Shown here: positions 25,858 to 34,320 of the stretch, in pieces
Layout of the letters: the number at the start of each line of letters is the position of its first letter
Numbering within the stretch: position 1 is the first letter of the stretch
Origin: Rhodoplanes sp963724735
GTDB taxonomy: Bacteria > Pseudomonadota > Alphaproteobacteria > Rhizobiales > Xanthobacteraceae
Reading direction: 5' to 3'
NCBI GenBank assembly: GCA_963724735.1
Contig: CAVRVX010000029.1
Coordinates: 42,197 to 106,196, forward strand
DNA length: 64,000 bases
Notes under the pieces: generated by a model
Databases searched by the model: none
Told to the model about the DNA's origin: nothing
The model's input: the letters and a program-made list of their open reading frames with translations, nothing else
Translations under genes and position numbers: made by a program

Positions 25858-26198
25858 CCCCTTGGCCGCAAGGGCCCCTGATCCGATCCGCCTTTGCGCA
25901 GTGCAAAATCACGATAGCGCAAGCCTACGCCGCCGCAACCATCTTTCTTGCCTGTTTGGCTTGCCCTGCGCGTCGGAGCGCGGGCGCGCTAAATAATACC
26001 GGGCCAAAGGGCTTCTGGCTTGGAGGGTGAGGCGGCCACGTGAAAGAATCCATGAGATGCGGCGACAAAAGATGATATTTCGCAAAGTTCGCGGGCCCGC
26101 GGCCTGATTATATTTTATGACCCATGTTGCGGCGCATTACGCGCTGAGGCAGAGTAGAAAAAAGGTCACCGCTGCCTTTGGATCGACCGGAGGGCCGT
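25858..26198. promoter_or_regulatory. Divergent spacer between glsB-like gene and ccr
   Basis: 341 bases without a credible gene. It should contain the promoters of ccr (rightward) and of the glsB-ecm unit (leftward). An AT-rich patch TTATATTTTATGA lies near 26107. No clear operator was found. Confidence 0.4.
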
Positions 26199-27479
26199 AT
26201 GTCGGTTGTCACCAAGCTAGAAACTCCCGCAAAAACCAAAGATTTATACGAGATGGGGGAGGTTCCCCCGCTCGGGCATGTCCCCGCCAAGATGCATGCC
26301 TGGGTCATCCGCAAGGAACGGCACGGTCCGCCCGAGAGCTCGATGCAGCTCGAAGTCGTGCCGACCTGGGAGATCGGCGACGAGGATGTGCTGGTGTATG
26401 TCATGGCCGGCGGCGTCAACTATAATGGCGTCTGGGCCGCCCTCGGCATCCCGATTTCCGTCATCGACGTCCACAAGAGCTCCCATCACATCGCGGGCTC
26501 CGACGCGGCCGGCATCGTGTGGGCGGTCGGCGGCAAGGTGAACCGCTGGAAGGTCGGCGACGAAGTGATCGTCCACTGCAATCAGGACGACGGCGACGAC
26601 GAAGAGTGCAACGGCGGCGACCCGATGTTCTCGCCTTCGCAGAAGATCTGGGGCTACGAGACGCCGGACGGCTCCTTTGCCCAGTTCTGCCGGGTGCAGT
26701 CGCGCCAGCTTATGCCCAAGCCCAAGCATCTCACCTGGGAGGAGTCGGGCTGCTACGTGCTCACGCTTGCGACGGCCTATCGCATGCTGTTCGGTCACCA
26801 GCCGCACACGCTCAAGCCGAGCGACAATGTCCTGGTATGGGGCGCCTCGGGCGGGCTCGGCGTATTCGGGGTCCAGCTTTGCGCGGCCGCGGGCGCCAAT
26901 GCGATCGGCATTATTTCCGACGAGTCGAAGCGCCAGTACGTCCTCGACCTCGGCGCCAAGGGCGTTATCAACCGGTCTGAATTCAAGTGCTGGGGCCAGT
27001 TGCCGAAGGTGAACACGCCGGAATACGACACCTGGACCAAGGAGGCGCGCAAGTTCGGCAAGGCGATCTGGGACATCACCGGCAAGAAGGACGTCGACCT
27101 CGTGTTCGAGCACCCGGGTGAAGCGACCTTTCCGGTCTCGACCCTGGTTGTGAAGCGCGGCGGCATGGTGGTGTTCTGCGCGGGCACCTCGGGCTACAAC
27201 ATCACCTTCGATGCGCGCTATGTGTGGATGCGGCAGAAGCGCATCCAGGGCTCGCACTTCGCGCACCTCAAGCAGGCGTCCGCGGCGAACCAGTTCGTGC
27301 TCGACCACCGTATCGACCCGTGCATGAGCGAGGTCTTCACCTGGGAGCAGATCCCGAAGGCGCACCACATGATGTGGAAGAACCTGCACAAGCCGGGCAA
27401 CATGGCGGTGCTGGTCAACACGCCGCGCACCGGTCTGCGGACCTTGGAGGATGTGATCGAAGCGAAAGGCCAGAAATAG
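26199..27479 (+). CDS. ccr: Ccr, crotonyl-CoA carboxylase/reductase
   Basis: 426 residues from ATG 26199, GGAGG five bases upstream. It reductively carboxylates crotonyl-CoA to ethylmalonyl-CoA with NADPH, the signature step of the ethylmalonyl-CoA pathway. Medium-chain dehydrogenase fold: GSDAAGIVWAVG, the dinucleotide site WGASGGLGVFGVQL, and FCAGTSGYNITFDARYVWMR, a segment found in Ccr and not in plain crotonyl-CoA reductases. Confidence 0.95.
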   Translation: MSVVTKLETPAKTKDLYEMGEVPPLGHVPAKMHAWVIRKERHGPPESSMQLEVVPTWEIGDEDVLVYVMAGGVNYNGVWAALGIPISVIDVHKSSHHIAGSDAAGIVWAVGGKVNRWKVGDEVIVHCNQDDGDDEECNGGDPMFSPSQKIWGYETPDGSFAQFCRVQSRQLMPKPKHLTWEESGCYVLTLATAYRMLFGHQPHTLKPSDNVLVWGASGGLGVFGVQLCAAAGANAIGIISDESKRQYVLDLGAKGVINRSEFKCWGQLPKVNTPEYDTWTKEARKFGKAIWDITGKKDVDLVFEHPGEATFPVSTLVVKRGGMVVFCAGTSGYNITFDARYVWMRQKRIQGSHFAHLKQASAANQFVLDHRIDPCMSEVFTWEQIPKAHHMMWKNLHKPGNMAVLVNTPRTGLRTLEDVIEAKGQK

Positions 27480-27561
27480 CGAAATCGAAGGGCGTGACGT
27501 CTGTCGTTCCTTCGACAGCGGCGGCGTGATCTATCGACTCTGACCTTTCCTGTTGTTTCTT

Positions 27562-27598
27562 GGCGCCTGGATCGGCAACCGTCCAGGCGCCCTTGTTT
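27562..27598 (+). terminator. Rho-independent terminator of ccr
   Basis: Stem GGCGCCTGGA / TCCAGGCGCC (10 perfect pairs) around a 10-base loop, followed by CTTGTTTT. It lies 82 bases after the ccr stop. Confidence 0.8.
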
Positions 27599-27695
27599 TG
27601 AGCGCCGCATTCACTGCGATCGATATCCGCTAATCAAGAAATCCCGCCGCGGCCAATGCCGGTCACGGGCGAGGGCGGTTCAATCGAACGCACGA

Positions 27696-28462
27696 TCAAC
27701 TGAGCAGTTTCCTCAGATACGAGCGCATCTCTTCCCGCGCCTTGCGTTGCGCGGGCTCGTAGACGCTGGGTGGGAGGAATTTCGGCTTGTAGGTCGGAGG
27801 AGCGGTGACCTCATAAGCTTTTCCACCCTCGCCCTCGTGAGGCTTCACCTCCTTGACCTCTCCCGCGTCCAATCCCGCCTGGATTTCATCCAAGCCGGCT
27901 CGGCAGAGCACCTCGTCGTCCGTTCGCAGCGGCGCGGTCTGACGCTCGATGGCGAGCGCAAGATCGATGACCTTCGATTTCACTTTGGCCGGCTGCGCTT
28001 TCAGAAACAGCAGGATCGGCCGGTTATTCTCGAGGAGTTGGTCGAGGCGATGCGAGGGGGGGATCGATCCTCGCATCTCTCGCCATCGATGGTGATGAGT
28101 TCAAGCGTGTACAGGGTGAAAAGCGCGGCCGTGACCCGCAGGTCGTTCATCGGGTCGGAAGACTTCGCCTCTCGGCCTGCGCTCCAAAGGTCGCGTGAGT
28201 AGAGAAATCCGAGTAACGATCCCGCGCCCGCCATGAGTTTGTCTCGCATCCAATCCATCTGCTGCGCGAATTGATCAGCGGTCTTGGCATTCGAGAGCGC
28301 GCGCGCAAGGCTCGTCCAATCGTGCGCGACGAACAGGGAATCGAGTCGTTCGATCGACCAAGCGCTGTCGCTCGCCGAGGGCGCGGCGGATTTGGGAGCC
28401 GCAGCGGCGACTTGAAGGCAAAGAAGCCCGATGGCCAGGCGCGCGAGCCAATTCTTCAACAT
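27696..28462 (-). pseudogene. Secreted protein gene split by a frameshift at a G7 tract
   Basis: One protein of about 255 residues appears in two frames. The first part (from ATG 28462) has a signal peptide ending near AAAA and the segment LDSLFVAHDWTSLARAL; it runs into LELITIDGERC and then loses sense. The second part resumes in the other frame with PPSHRLDQLLENNRPILLFL and ends at 27696. The join lies at seven Gs (28055-28061; Cs in the mRNA), where a -1 shift restores the frame. This may be a real mutation, slippage or a sequencing error. Function unknown. Confidence 0.7.
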
Positions 28463-28563
28463 GGTTGGACCCTCGCTCGGGCGGCCGCACCCGGGGGCGA
28501 GCCAATCCGGTTGAGATGCCTATTTGTTTGCGCCGATCGAACTGGCTCGCCGGCTGTGCCGCG

Positions 28564-29448
28564 TCAGCGCCGGATCAGCGTGCCGGCGCCGTGATCGGTC
28601 AGGAGTTCGAGCAGCACCGCGTGCTCGACCTTGCCGTCGAGAATGACGACGCCCTCGACGCCGGCCTCGAGCGCATAGATGCAGGTCTCGACCTTTGGGA
28701 TCATGCCGCCGGAAATCGTGCCGTCGGCGATCAGCCGCCGCGCGTCAGAGACCGACAGCTCCTTGATCAGCGTCTTCGATCGATCAAGCACGCCCGGCAC
28801 GTCGGTGAGCAGCAGCAGGCGCTTGGCCTTGAGCGCGCCGGCGACGGCGCCGGCAAACGTATCGGCATTGACATTGTAGGTGCCGCCCGCGGCTGAAGCG
28901 GCGACCGGCGCCAGCACCGGGATCAACTCGCGTCCGAGAATCTGGTCGAGGACCGTCGTGTCGACCTTGTCCGGTTCGCCGACGTAGCCGAGATCGACGA
29001 TCTTTTCGATCGCGGAGTCGGGATCGACCACGGTCCGGCCGATCTTGCGCGCCTGCATCATATTGCCGTCCTTGCCGCACAGGCCGATGGCCTTGCCGCC
29101 CGCCTCGTTGATGTAGCCGACGATCTGCTTGTTGATCGATCCGGCGAGCACCATCTCGACGATCTCGATGGTCGCGGCGTCGGTGACGCGCAAACCCGCG
29201 GCGAACTCCGACTTGATCCCGAGCCGCTTGAGCATGTCCCCGATCTGCGGGCCGCCGCCATGCACCACCACGGGATTGATCGCCGTCTGCTCCAGCAGGA
29301 CGATGTCGCGCGCGAAGCTGCGGGCGGCATTCTCCTGGCCCATGGCATGGCCGCCGTATTTCACTACGACGATCTCTTCGTCGTAGCGCTGCATGTGTGG
29401 CAAGGCCTCAATCAGAACACGGGCGGTTTCCTGCGGAGGCACGGACAT
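28564..29448 (-). CDS. argB: ArgB, acetylglutamate kinase
   Basis: 294 residues from the ATG at 29448 (MSVPPQETARVL); the open frame continues upstream through a palindromic repeat and is not used. It phosphorylates N-acetylglutamate in arginine synthesis. Motifs VVVKYGGHAMG, NPVVVHGGGPQIG, NVNADTFAGAVAGAL and SGGMIPKV are complete. In Hyphomicrobiales argB commonly lies near engB and yidC, as here. Confidence 0.96.
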   Translation of the reverse strand: MSVPPQETARVLIEALPHMQRYDEEIVVVKYGGHAMGQENAARSFARDIVLLEQTAINPVVVHGGGPQIGDMLKRLGIKSEFAAGLRVTDAATIEIVEMVLAGSINKQIVGYINEAGGKAIGLCGKDGNMMQARKIGRTVVDPDSAIEKIVDLGYVGEPDKVDTTVLDQILGRELIPVLAPVAASAAGGTYNVNADTFAGAVAGALKAKRLLLLTDVPGVLDRSKTLIKELSVSDARRLIADGTISGGMIPKVETCIYALEAGVEGVVILDGKVEHAVLLELLTDHGAGTLIRR

Positions 29449-29549
29449 GTCGGGGTCCTTGCGAGACGTGAGCGGTTCTGCGGTCTTGAACTCAATCCGA
29501 ATTGCGCAGGCTGGCCTGTTGCGGCCATCCACGTCATTGGTTCGCTTAC

Positions 29550-29586
29550 AAAGACGTGGATGCCCGGCATGGGCCGGGCATGACAA
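29550..29586. repeat. Intergenic palindromic repeat of the type frequent in Hyphomicrobiales
   Basis: AAGACGTGGATGCCCGGCAT followed by GGGCCGGGCATGACAAG: an inverted repeat (ATGCCCGGC / GCCGGGCAT) framed by AAGACGTGGATG and a CATGAC end. Units of this pattern are scattered between genes of Bradyrhizobium and relatives. Here it lies about 100 bases before argB. Confidence 0.7.
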
Positions 29587-29656
29587 GCGCGGATTCGCGG
29601 GCCAGTCTTAGCCAATTTTCAGCGCACTGAAAACCGCGTCGTGGCGCGCGTCGCGG

Positions 29657-30028
29657 TCACGCGCCGCGGAGCAGGCCCAAGATCCCGGCGATGGTGAGAA
29701 CAAACCAGCTTGCGATCATGATCGTGCCCCCGGTCGGCGCCGCCAGGGGAAATAGCCGATGGCCTGCAAAGGCGCGTAGCGCAATGTCGCCCGCGAACAG
29801 CGCCGCCCCGAGCGCAAGCCCGAACAGCGCGATTGCGCCGAGCGGCCGCCATATCAAGCCGGCATGCAGGATGGCTGCGCCGCCCAGCAACGCCGCCGCG
29901 TGCAGCGACAACATATGTCCCGCGCTGTCGAGCCCCGCATTCGGCACGGCATGCGCGGAAGCGGCCGCGAGAACGACGCCGCCCGCGCCCATGAGCCCCG
30001 CAAGAATAACCAGCAGCGTCGCCGTCAT
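29657..30028 (-). CDS. DUF423 family inner-membrane protein
   Basis: 123 residues, four membrane helices. Family signs: GLMGAGGVVLAAASAHAV at the N-terminus, LSLHAAALLGGAAIL, and LAAPTGGTIMIASWFVL. Function unknown. It starts four bases after the engB stop on the same strand and is likely cotranscribed with it. Confidence 0.85.
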   Translation of the reverse strand: MTATLLVILAGLMGAGGVVLAAASAHAVPNAGLDSAGHMLSLHAAALLGGAAILHAGLIWRPLGAIALFGLALGAALFAGDIALRAFAGHRLFPLAAPTGGTIMIASWFVLTIAGILGLLRGA

Positions 30029-30032
30029 GGCC

Positions 30033-30689
30033 TCACCGTCCTTTGCCGTGCTCGGCCACGAGTTTCGCGATCGAGGCGCGCAGCTCGGCGACGCCCGAGC
30101 CGGTTCGCGCCGAGGTCGCGAGAACTTCGGGGAACGCCGCCCTTCTTTTCGCGAGCGCGGCGGTCGTCTCTTGCAGGCACGCTGCAAGCGCTTCGTCGCC
30201 GACTTGATCGGCCTTGGTCAGCACGATCTGGTAGCTCACCGCCGCGTTGTCGAGAAGGTCGAATACCGTCCCGTCACCGCTCTTGATGCCGTGCCGCGCG
30301 TCGATCAGGACGTAGGCGCGGGCGAGGTTGGCGCGGCCGCGCAGGTAAGCGCGGATCAGCTCGGTCCACGCGGCGACCTTGGTCTTGGATGCGGCGGCGT
30401 AACCATAGCCCGGCATGTCGACCAGCCGCCAACGCTCGTGAACGCAGAAGAAGTTCAGCTCCTGGGTGCGCCCGGGGGTGTGCGAGATGCGGGCGAGGCC
30501 GTGCCGTCCCGTGAGTGCATTGACGAGACTTGATTTGCCGACATTCGAGCGGCCGGCGAACGCCACCTCGACGCCGCGCGGCGGCGGCAGCGAGGCGATC
30601 GATGCGGCCGCGCGGAGAAAGCGCCACTCGCCGGCGAAAAGCCTGCGTCCTTCCGCGATCTCTTGGGGGGTGAAGGACGGCTCGGGCAT
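30033..30689 (-). CDS. engB: EngB (YsxC/YihA), ribosome biogenesis GTPase
   Basis: 218 residues. G1 GRSNVGKSS, G2 region SHTPGRTQ, G3 DMPGYG, G4 TKAD, G5 TSARTGSG. Essential in most bacteria for large-subunit assembly. Part of the conserved rpmH-rnpA-yidC-engB block. Complete. Confidence 0.95.
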   Translation of the reverse strand: MPEPSFTPQEIAEGRRLFAGEWRFLRAAASIASLPPPRGVEVAFAGRSNVGKSSLVNALTGRHGLARISHTPGRTQELNFFCVHERWRLVDMPGYGYAAASKTKVAAWTELIRAYLRGRANLARAYVLIDARHGIKSGDGTVFDLLDNAAVSYQIVLTKADQVGDEALAACLQETTAALAKRRAAFPEVLATSARTGSGVAELRASIAKLVAEHGKGR

Positions 30690-30727
30690 GAGTTGGCGTC
30701 CTCACGCCGAACGGCAGGCGGTCACTC

Positions 30728-32587
30728 CTATGTCTTGCGCCTGGGTAGAACGGACTTGAGGTTGTCCCACAGCTCGATCTTTGCGCCATGCCGCCGCATG
30801 ATCACCGTCTGCTGGATCACCGAGAGCGTGTTGTTCCACGCCCAGTAGATCACCAGTCCGGCCGCGAAGCTCGCCAGCATGAAAGTGAAAATTATCGGCA
30901 TCCAATCGAAAATCATCTTCTGGGTGGGATCGGGGGGCGCCGGGTTGAGCTTCATCTGCACCCACATGGTCACGCCCATGATGAGTGGCCAGACTCCGAG
31001 ATGGAGGAACGAGCCGATCACCGGGATGATCGTCGGATCGAATGGGATCAGTCCGAAGAGGTTGAACACGTTGGTTGGGTCGGGCGCGGAGAGGTCCTTG
31101 ATCCAGCCGAAGAAGGGGGCATGGCGCATCTCGATGGTGACGAACAGCACCTTGTAGAGCGCAAAGAACACCGGAATCTGGATCACGATCGGCAGGCACC
31201 CCGCGACCGGATTGATCTTTTCGCGCTTATAGAGCTCCATCAGTTCCTGTTGCTGCCTGACTTTGTCGTCCGGCCAGCGTTCGCGGATGGCCACCATCTG
31301 CGGCTGCGCCGACTTCATCTTCGCCATCGAGGCATAGGACTTGTTGGCGAGCGGGAAGAACAAAATCTTCACCAGCACGGTGACGATGAGGATGGCGACC
31401 CCGAAATTGTGGGTCCAGCGGAAGAAGAAATCGATCACCATGAACATCGGCTTGGTGATGAAATAGAACCAGCCCCAGTCGATCAGAAGTTCGAACCGGT
31501 TGAGATTGAGTTTCTTGTCGTAATTATCGACGACGCTCACTTCCTTGGCGCCCGCAAACAGGCGGCCGCTTGCGCTCGCGCTCGATCCCGGCGCGACCGT
31601 CACCCCGTCGAGCAGATAGTCGGCCTGGTAGCTCTTGATCGTTCCGGCCGAGCCGGTAGAGAAACGCGCCTGCACATGCGCTTTCGGATCGGGCAGCAAG
31701 GTCGCCGCCCAGTACTTGTCAGTGATGCCGAGCCAGGCATTGGTGACGTTGAAATTCATTACCTTCTTGTCGTCGATGGTCTTGTAGGTCACCTCCTGCA
31801 GGCCCTGATCGCCGAGCACGCCAATCAGTCCTTCGTGCAGGATGTAATAGCCGAGCGTTTGAGGCGTCCCGTGCCGCGAGACCAGCGCGTAGGGATAGAG
31901 CGTGACCGGCGCAGTCCCTTTGTTGACCACCTGGTCCTGGACGGTGAACAGGTATTTGTCGTCGACGCTGATGGTCCGGCTGAAGACGAGGTTTTCACCG
32001 TTGTCGTAGATGAGCGTGATCGGCTTGCCGGGCGTCAGGGAGCCGGCGCCCTCCTGCCGCCAGACAGTGTCCGGGCCAGGTAGCTTGAGCTGCTGCCCGG
32101 CCCCTCCGACCCAGCCGAATTCCGCATAGAACGGATGCGGCGTGCCGGACGGCGACAGCAAGACAATCGCCGGCGATTTCGGGTCGACCGTCTCATGGAA
32201 GCGCGTGAGCGCGACATCGTCGATGCGTGCGCCGCGAAGCGCGACCGAACCTTTGATGTCCGGCGTATCGATTGCAACGCGCTCGCCCGCGGCGAGGACA
32301 GCCGCGCGCGTGCCGGACGGCGCGGGCGCCGGTTGCGGCGCGGAGCCTTGCGGGGCGCCCGGCACAGGGGGAGCGCCAGCCTCCGGGGTTGGTTGCGTTG
32401 GCGTCGGTTGCCCGGAGGCCGGTTGCGACGGCGATGGCTGGGTCGTCTGCTGTGTCTGCTGGGCTTGTCGCTGCAGCGCCTCCTGGCGCTGCTTTTCCAT
32501 CTGCGGCATACCGAAAAAATACTGCCAGAGAAGAAGGACGGCCCCCGACAGGACGATAGCCAGAATCGTATTCTTGTATTCGTTCAT
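30728..32587 (-). CDS. yidC: YidC, membrane protein insertase (Oxa1 family)
   Basis: 619 residues. One N-terminal membrane anchor, a Gln/Pro-rich linker (about residues 35-85), a large periplasmic domain, then the five-helix insertase core with FPLANKSYASMAKMK, VAGCLPIVIQIPVFFALYKVL and VQQTVI-like end. It inserts and folds inner-membrane proteins alone or with Sec. Its start overlaps the rnpA stop by four bases. Confidence 0.96.
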   Translation of the reverse strand: MNEYKNTILAIVLSGAVLLLWQYFFGMPQMEKQRQEALQRQAQQTQQTTQPSPSQPASGQPTPTQPTPEAGAPPVPGAPQGSAPQPAPAPSGTRAAVLAAGERVAIDTPDIKGSVALRGARIDDVALTRFHETVDPKSPAIVLLSPSGTPHPFYAEFGWVGGAGQQLKLPGPDTVWRQEGAGSLTPGKPITLIYDNGENLVFSRTISVDDKYLFTVQDQVVNKGTAPVTLYPYALVSRHGTPQTLGYYILHEGLIGVLGDQGLQEVTYKTIDDKKVMNFNVTNAWLGITDKYWAATLLPDPKAHVQARFSTGSAGTIKSYQADYLLDGVTVAPGSSASASGRLFAGAKEVSVVDNYDKKLNLNRFELLIDWGWFYFITKPMFMVIDFFFRWTHNFGVAILIVTVLVKILFFPLANKSYASMAKMKSAQPQMVAIRERWPDDKVRQQQELMELYKREKINPVAGCLPIVIQIPVFFALYKVLFVTIEMRHAPFFGWIKDLSAPDPTNVFNLFGLIPFDPTIIPVIGSFLHLGVWPLIMGVTMWVQMKLNPAPPDPTQKMIFDWMPIIFTFMLASFAAGLVIYWAWNNTLSVIQQTVIMRRHGAKIELWDNLKSVLPRRKT

Positions 32588-32985
32588 CGCGTGCTCTCGC
32601 CGGCGGGCGATTTAGTTGTTTGCGTCGACGCAGACGCTGGCGTTTTCGCCGACGCGCGCCGTCCCCGATGGACCCGGGCCAATGCGGCGAGAAAGTCCGT
32701 GCGCAGTCGCTCGAACGGAAAGTCGAGTGCGGCGCGCCGGCCCACCAACACGTAATCTTTGCCTGCTTGCAGACGCCCCGCGGCCGAAAGCCGCACGATC
32801 TCGCGGAGCCGACGGCGCACCCGGTTTCGCTCAACCGCCGTGCCGACCTTCTTGGACACCGTGAAGCCGACCCGGGGCGGGCCGGCATCCTTACGCTGGC
32901 GGGCTTGCAGCAGAAAAGCCTCCCCGGGGGCTCTCGCCCCAGCGGCGGCCGCGAGAAAGTCCGACCGCTGTCTCAAGCGCTCCAT
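32584..32985 (-). CDS. rnpA: RnpA, protein subunit of RNase P
   Basis: 133 residues. The RNA-binding RNR motif reads RNRVRRRLRE, and GFTVSKKVG is the other conserved stretch. It assists RNase P RNA in trimming tRNA 5' ends. A C-terminal tail rich in Ala/Thr/Ser extends past the usual end and overlaps yidC by four bases. Confidence 0.94.
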   Translation of the reverse strand: MERLRQRSDFLAAAAGARAPGEAFLLQARQRKDAGPPRVGFTVSKKVGTAVERNRVRRRLREIVRLSAAGRLQAGKDYVLVGRRAALDFPFERLRTDFLAALARVHRGRRASAKTPASASTQTTKSPAGESTR

Positions 32986-33015
32986 GGACGCTGCGCCCGC
33001 CTGACATCGGCGCCG

Positions 33016-33150
33016 TTACGCGCTGAGCCGCTTTCGACCGCGCGCACGGCGCGCATTAATGACCTTGCGGCCGCCTTTGGTCGCCATGCGGGCGCGAAAC
33101 CCATGCCGGCGCTTGCGCACCAATTTGCTCGGCTGATAAGTCCGCTTCAC
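33016..33150 (-). CDS. rpmH: RpmH, 50S ribosomal protein L34
   Basis: 44 codons, read directly from the minus strand: GTG start at 33150, TAA at 33018-33016. The product begins KRTYQPSKLVRKRRHGFRAR and ends ARGRKRLSA, an unmistakable L34. GGAG lies 11 bases before the start codon. It heads the rpmH-rnpA-yidC-engB operon. Confidence 0.97.
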   Translation of the reverse strand: MKRTYQPSKLVRKRRHGFRARMATKGGRKVINARRARGRKRLSA

Positions 33151-33343
33151 CGGTCTATTCTCCGCTTGTGTGCTCAAGCATTCGCGCAGACTGCCCGCGA
33201 CTTAGCGGCATTGGGCCGGTAAGCTCTGTCGCGGATTGCGCGCTCGGAAAAATTTCCGCGGCTTATAAGGGAGGGGCCTGTTCGCGTCAATGCAAGCAGG
33301 GCGCGGCCGGCCCGCATCGCGCCGCATCACGCCTCCGCGATAG

Positions 33344-34264
33344 ATGAGCGGGCTGCCCTCAAATACCGGTGAAATGGGTCTGAACTGGGGAGGCTGCGTT
33401 ACAGAGTGCCGCTATGAAACGAATACCCAACCGATCCGCCTCGGTTCTCACCCTGTCTCGAAAGGCGCCCCCATCGGCTATGATCGCGCCATCCACCTTC
33501 TGATTAAGGTCACGCCGCTCGCGCTGGTCGTAATCCTCAGCGTGATCGTCATGGCGACGGGCCTGCACCGCGAATTGTCCGTCGCGACCTTGATACGGCA
33601 CCGCGCAGCGGTCAACGGCTTCGTCGCCGGCCATCCCGTAACGGCCTTCGTCAGCTTTATCGCGCTTTACGTCGGCGTGGTCGCGCTTTCGATCCCCGGC
33701 GCGCTTGTCCTCACCGTATCCAGCGGGCTCCTCTTTGGTGCGCTCGTCGGCGCATCCGGCGCCTTCATCGGTGCGATCTTGGGCGCGTCTCTGATTTTCC
33801 TGATCGCTCGCTCTGCCTTGGGCGGCTGGCTCGTCAAGCGGGCCGGACCGTTTGCAGAAAAACTCGCCGCCGGTTTCCGTCGCGGCGCCTTCAGCTACCT
33901 TCTGTTCCTCCGTCTGGTTCCACTGTTCCCGTTCTGGCTGGTGAATATCGCGCCGGCCTTGTTCGGGGTCAGATTTTCGGTGTTCATCGGCGCCACCGCG
34001 CTTGGAATCATTCCCCTCACGGTCGCCTACGCCTTGTTCGGAGCCGGCCTCGACAGCGCGATCGCCGCCCAGGCGTCCGCCTATGAGGCCTGCCTTGCGG
34101 CTGCCCGCGAGCAGTGCCAGATCGACTTCGACCTGCGGCTCGCCCTGACGCCCCAGTTGATCGCCGCGCTGGCCGCGATCACGCTGGTGGCGCTAACGCC
34201 GCTGATCGTCAGACGGTGGAGAGCGCGGCGCGAGGCGATGACGAATGACGCGGATCGACCTTGA
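33344..34264 (+). CDS. TVP38/TMEM64 (VTT/DedA-like) family membrane protein
   Basis: 306 residues with about six hydrophobic segments. VTT-domain signs: VSSGLLFGALVGASGAFIGA, SLIFLIARS, and FRRGAFSYLLFLRLVPLFPF. The start is uncertain: ATG 33344 is given, ATG 33374 is in frame, and the first 45 residues are not membrane-like. The family is linked to lipid scrambling or transport. It overlaps the open frame before the next flavoprotein gene; the two occur together in many proteobacteria. Confidence 0.83.
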   Translation: MSGLPSNTGEMGLNWGGCVTECRYETNTQPIRLGSHPVSKGAPIGYDRAIHLLIKVTPLALVVILSVIVMATGLHRELSVATLIRHRAAVNGFVAGHPVTAFVSFIALYVGVVALSIPGALVLTVSSGLLFGALVGASGAFIGAILGASLIFLIARSALGGWLVKRAGPFAEKLAAGFRRGAFSYLLFLRLVPLFPFWLVNIAPALFGVRFSVFIGATALGIIPLTVAYALFGAGLDSAIAAQASAYEACLAAAREQCQIDFDLRLALTPQLIAALAAITLVALTPLIVRRWRARREAMTNDADRP

Positions 34265-34320
34265 CGGGATGGACCGGACGGGCGCCGGAGCGCGCCCTGC
34301 CAGCGGAGCGCGCTGAGGCC

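Noticed and set aside
33151..33343. Possible chromosomal origin next to rpmH
   Set aside because: No DnaA boxes or AT-rich repeats, and in this order oriC is usually not beside rpmH.
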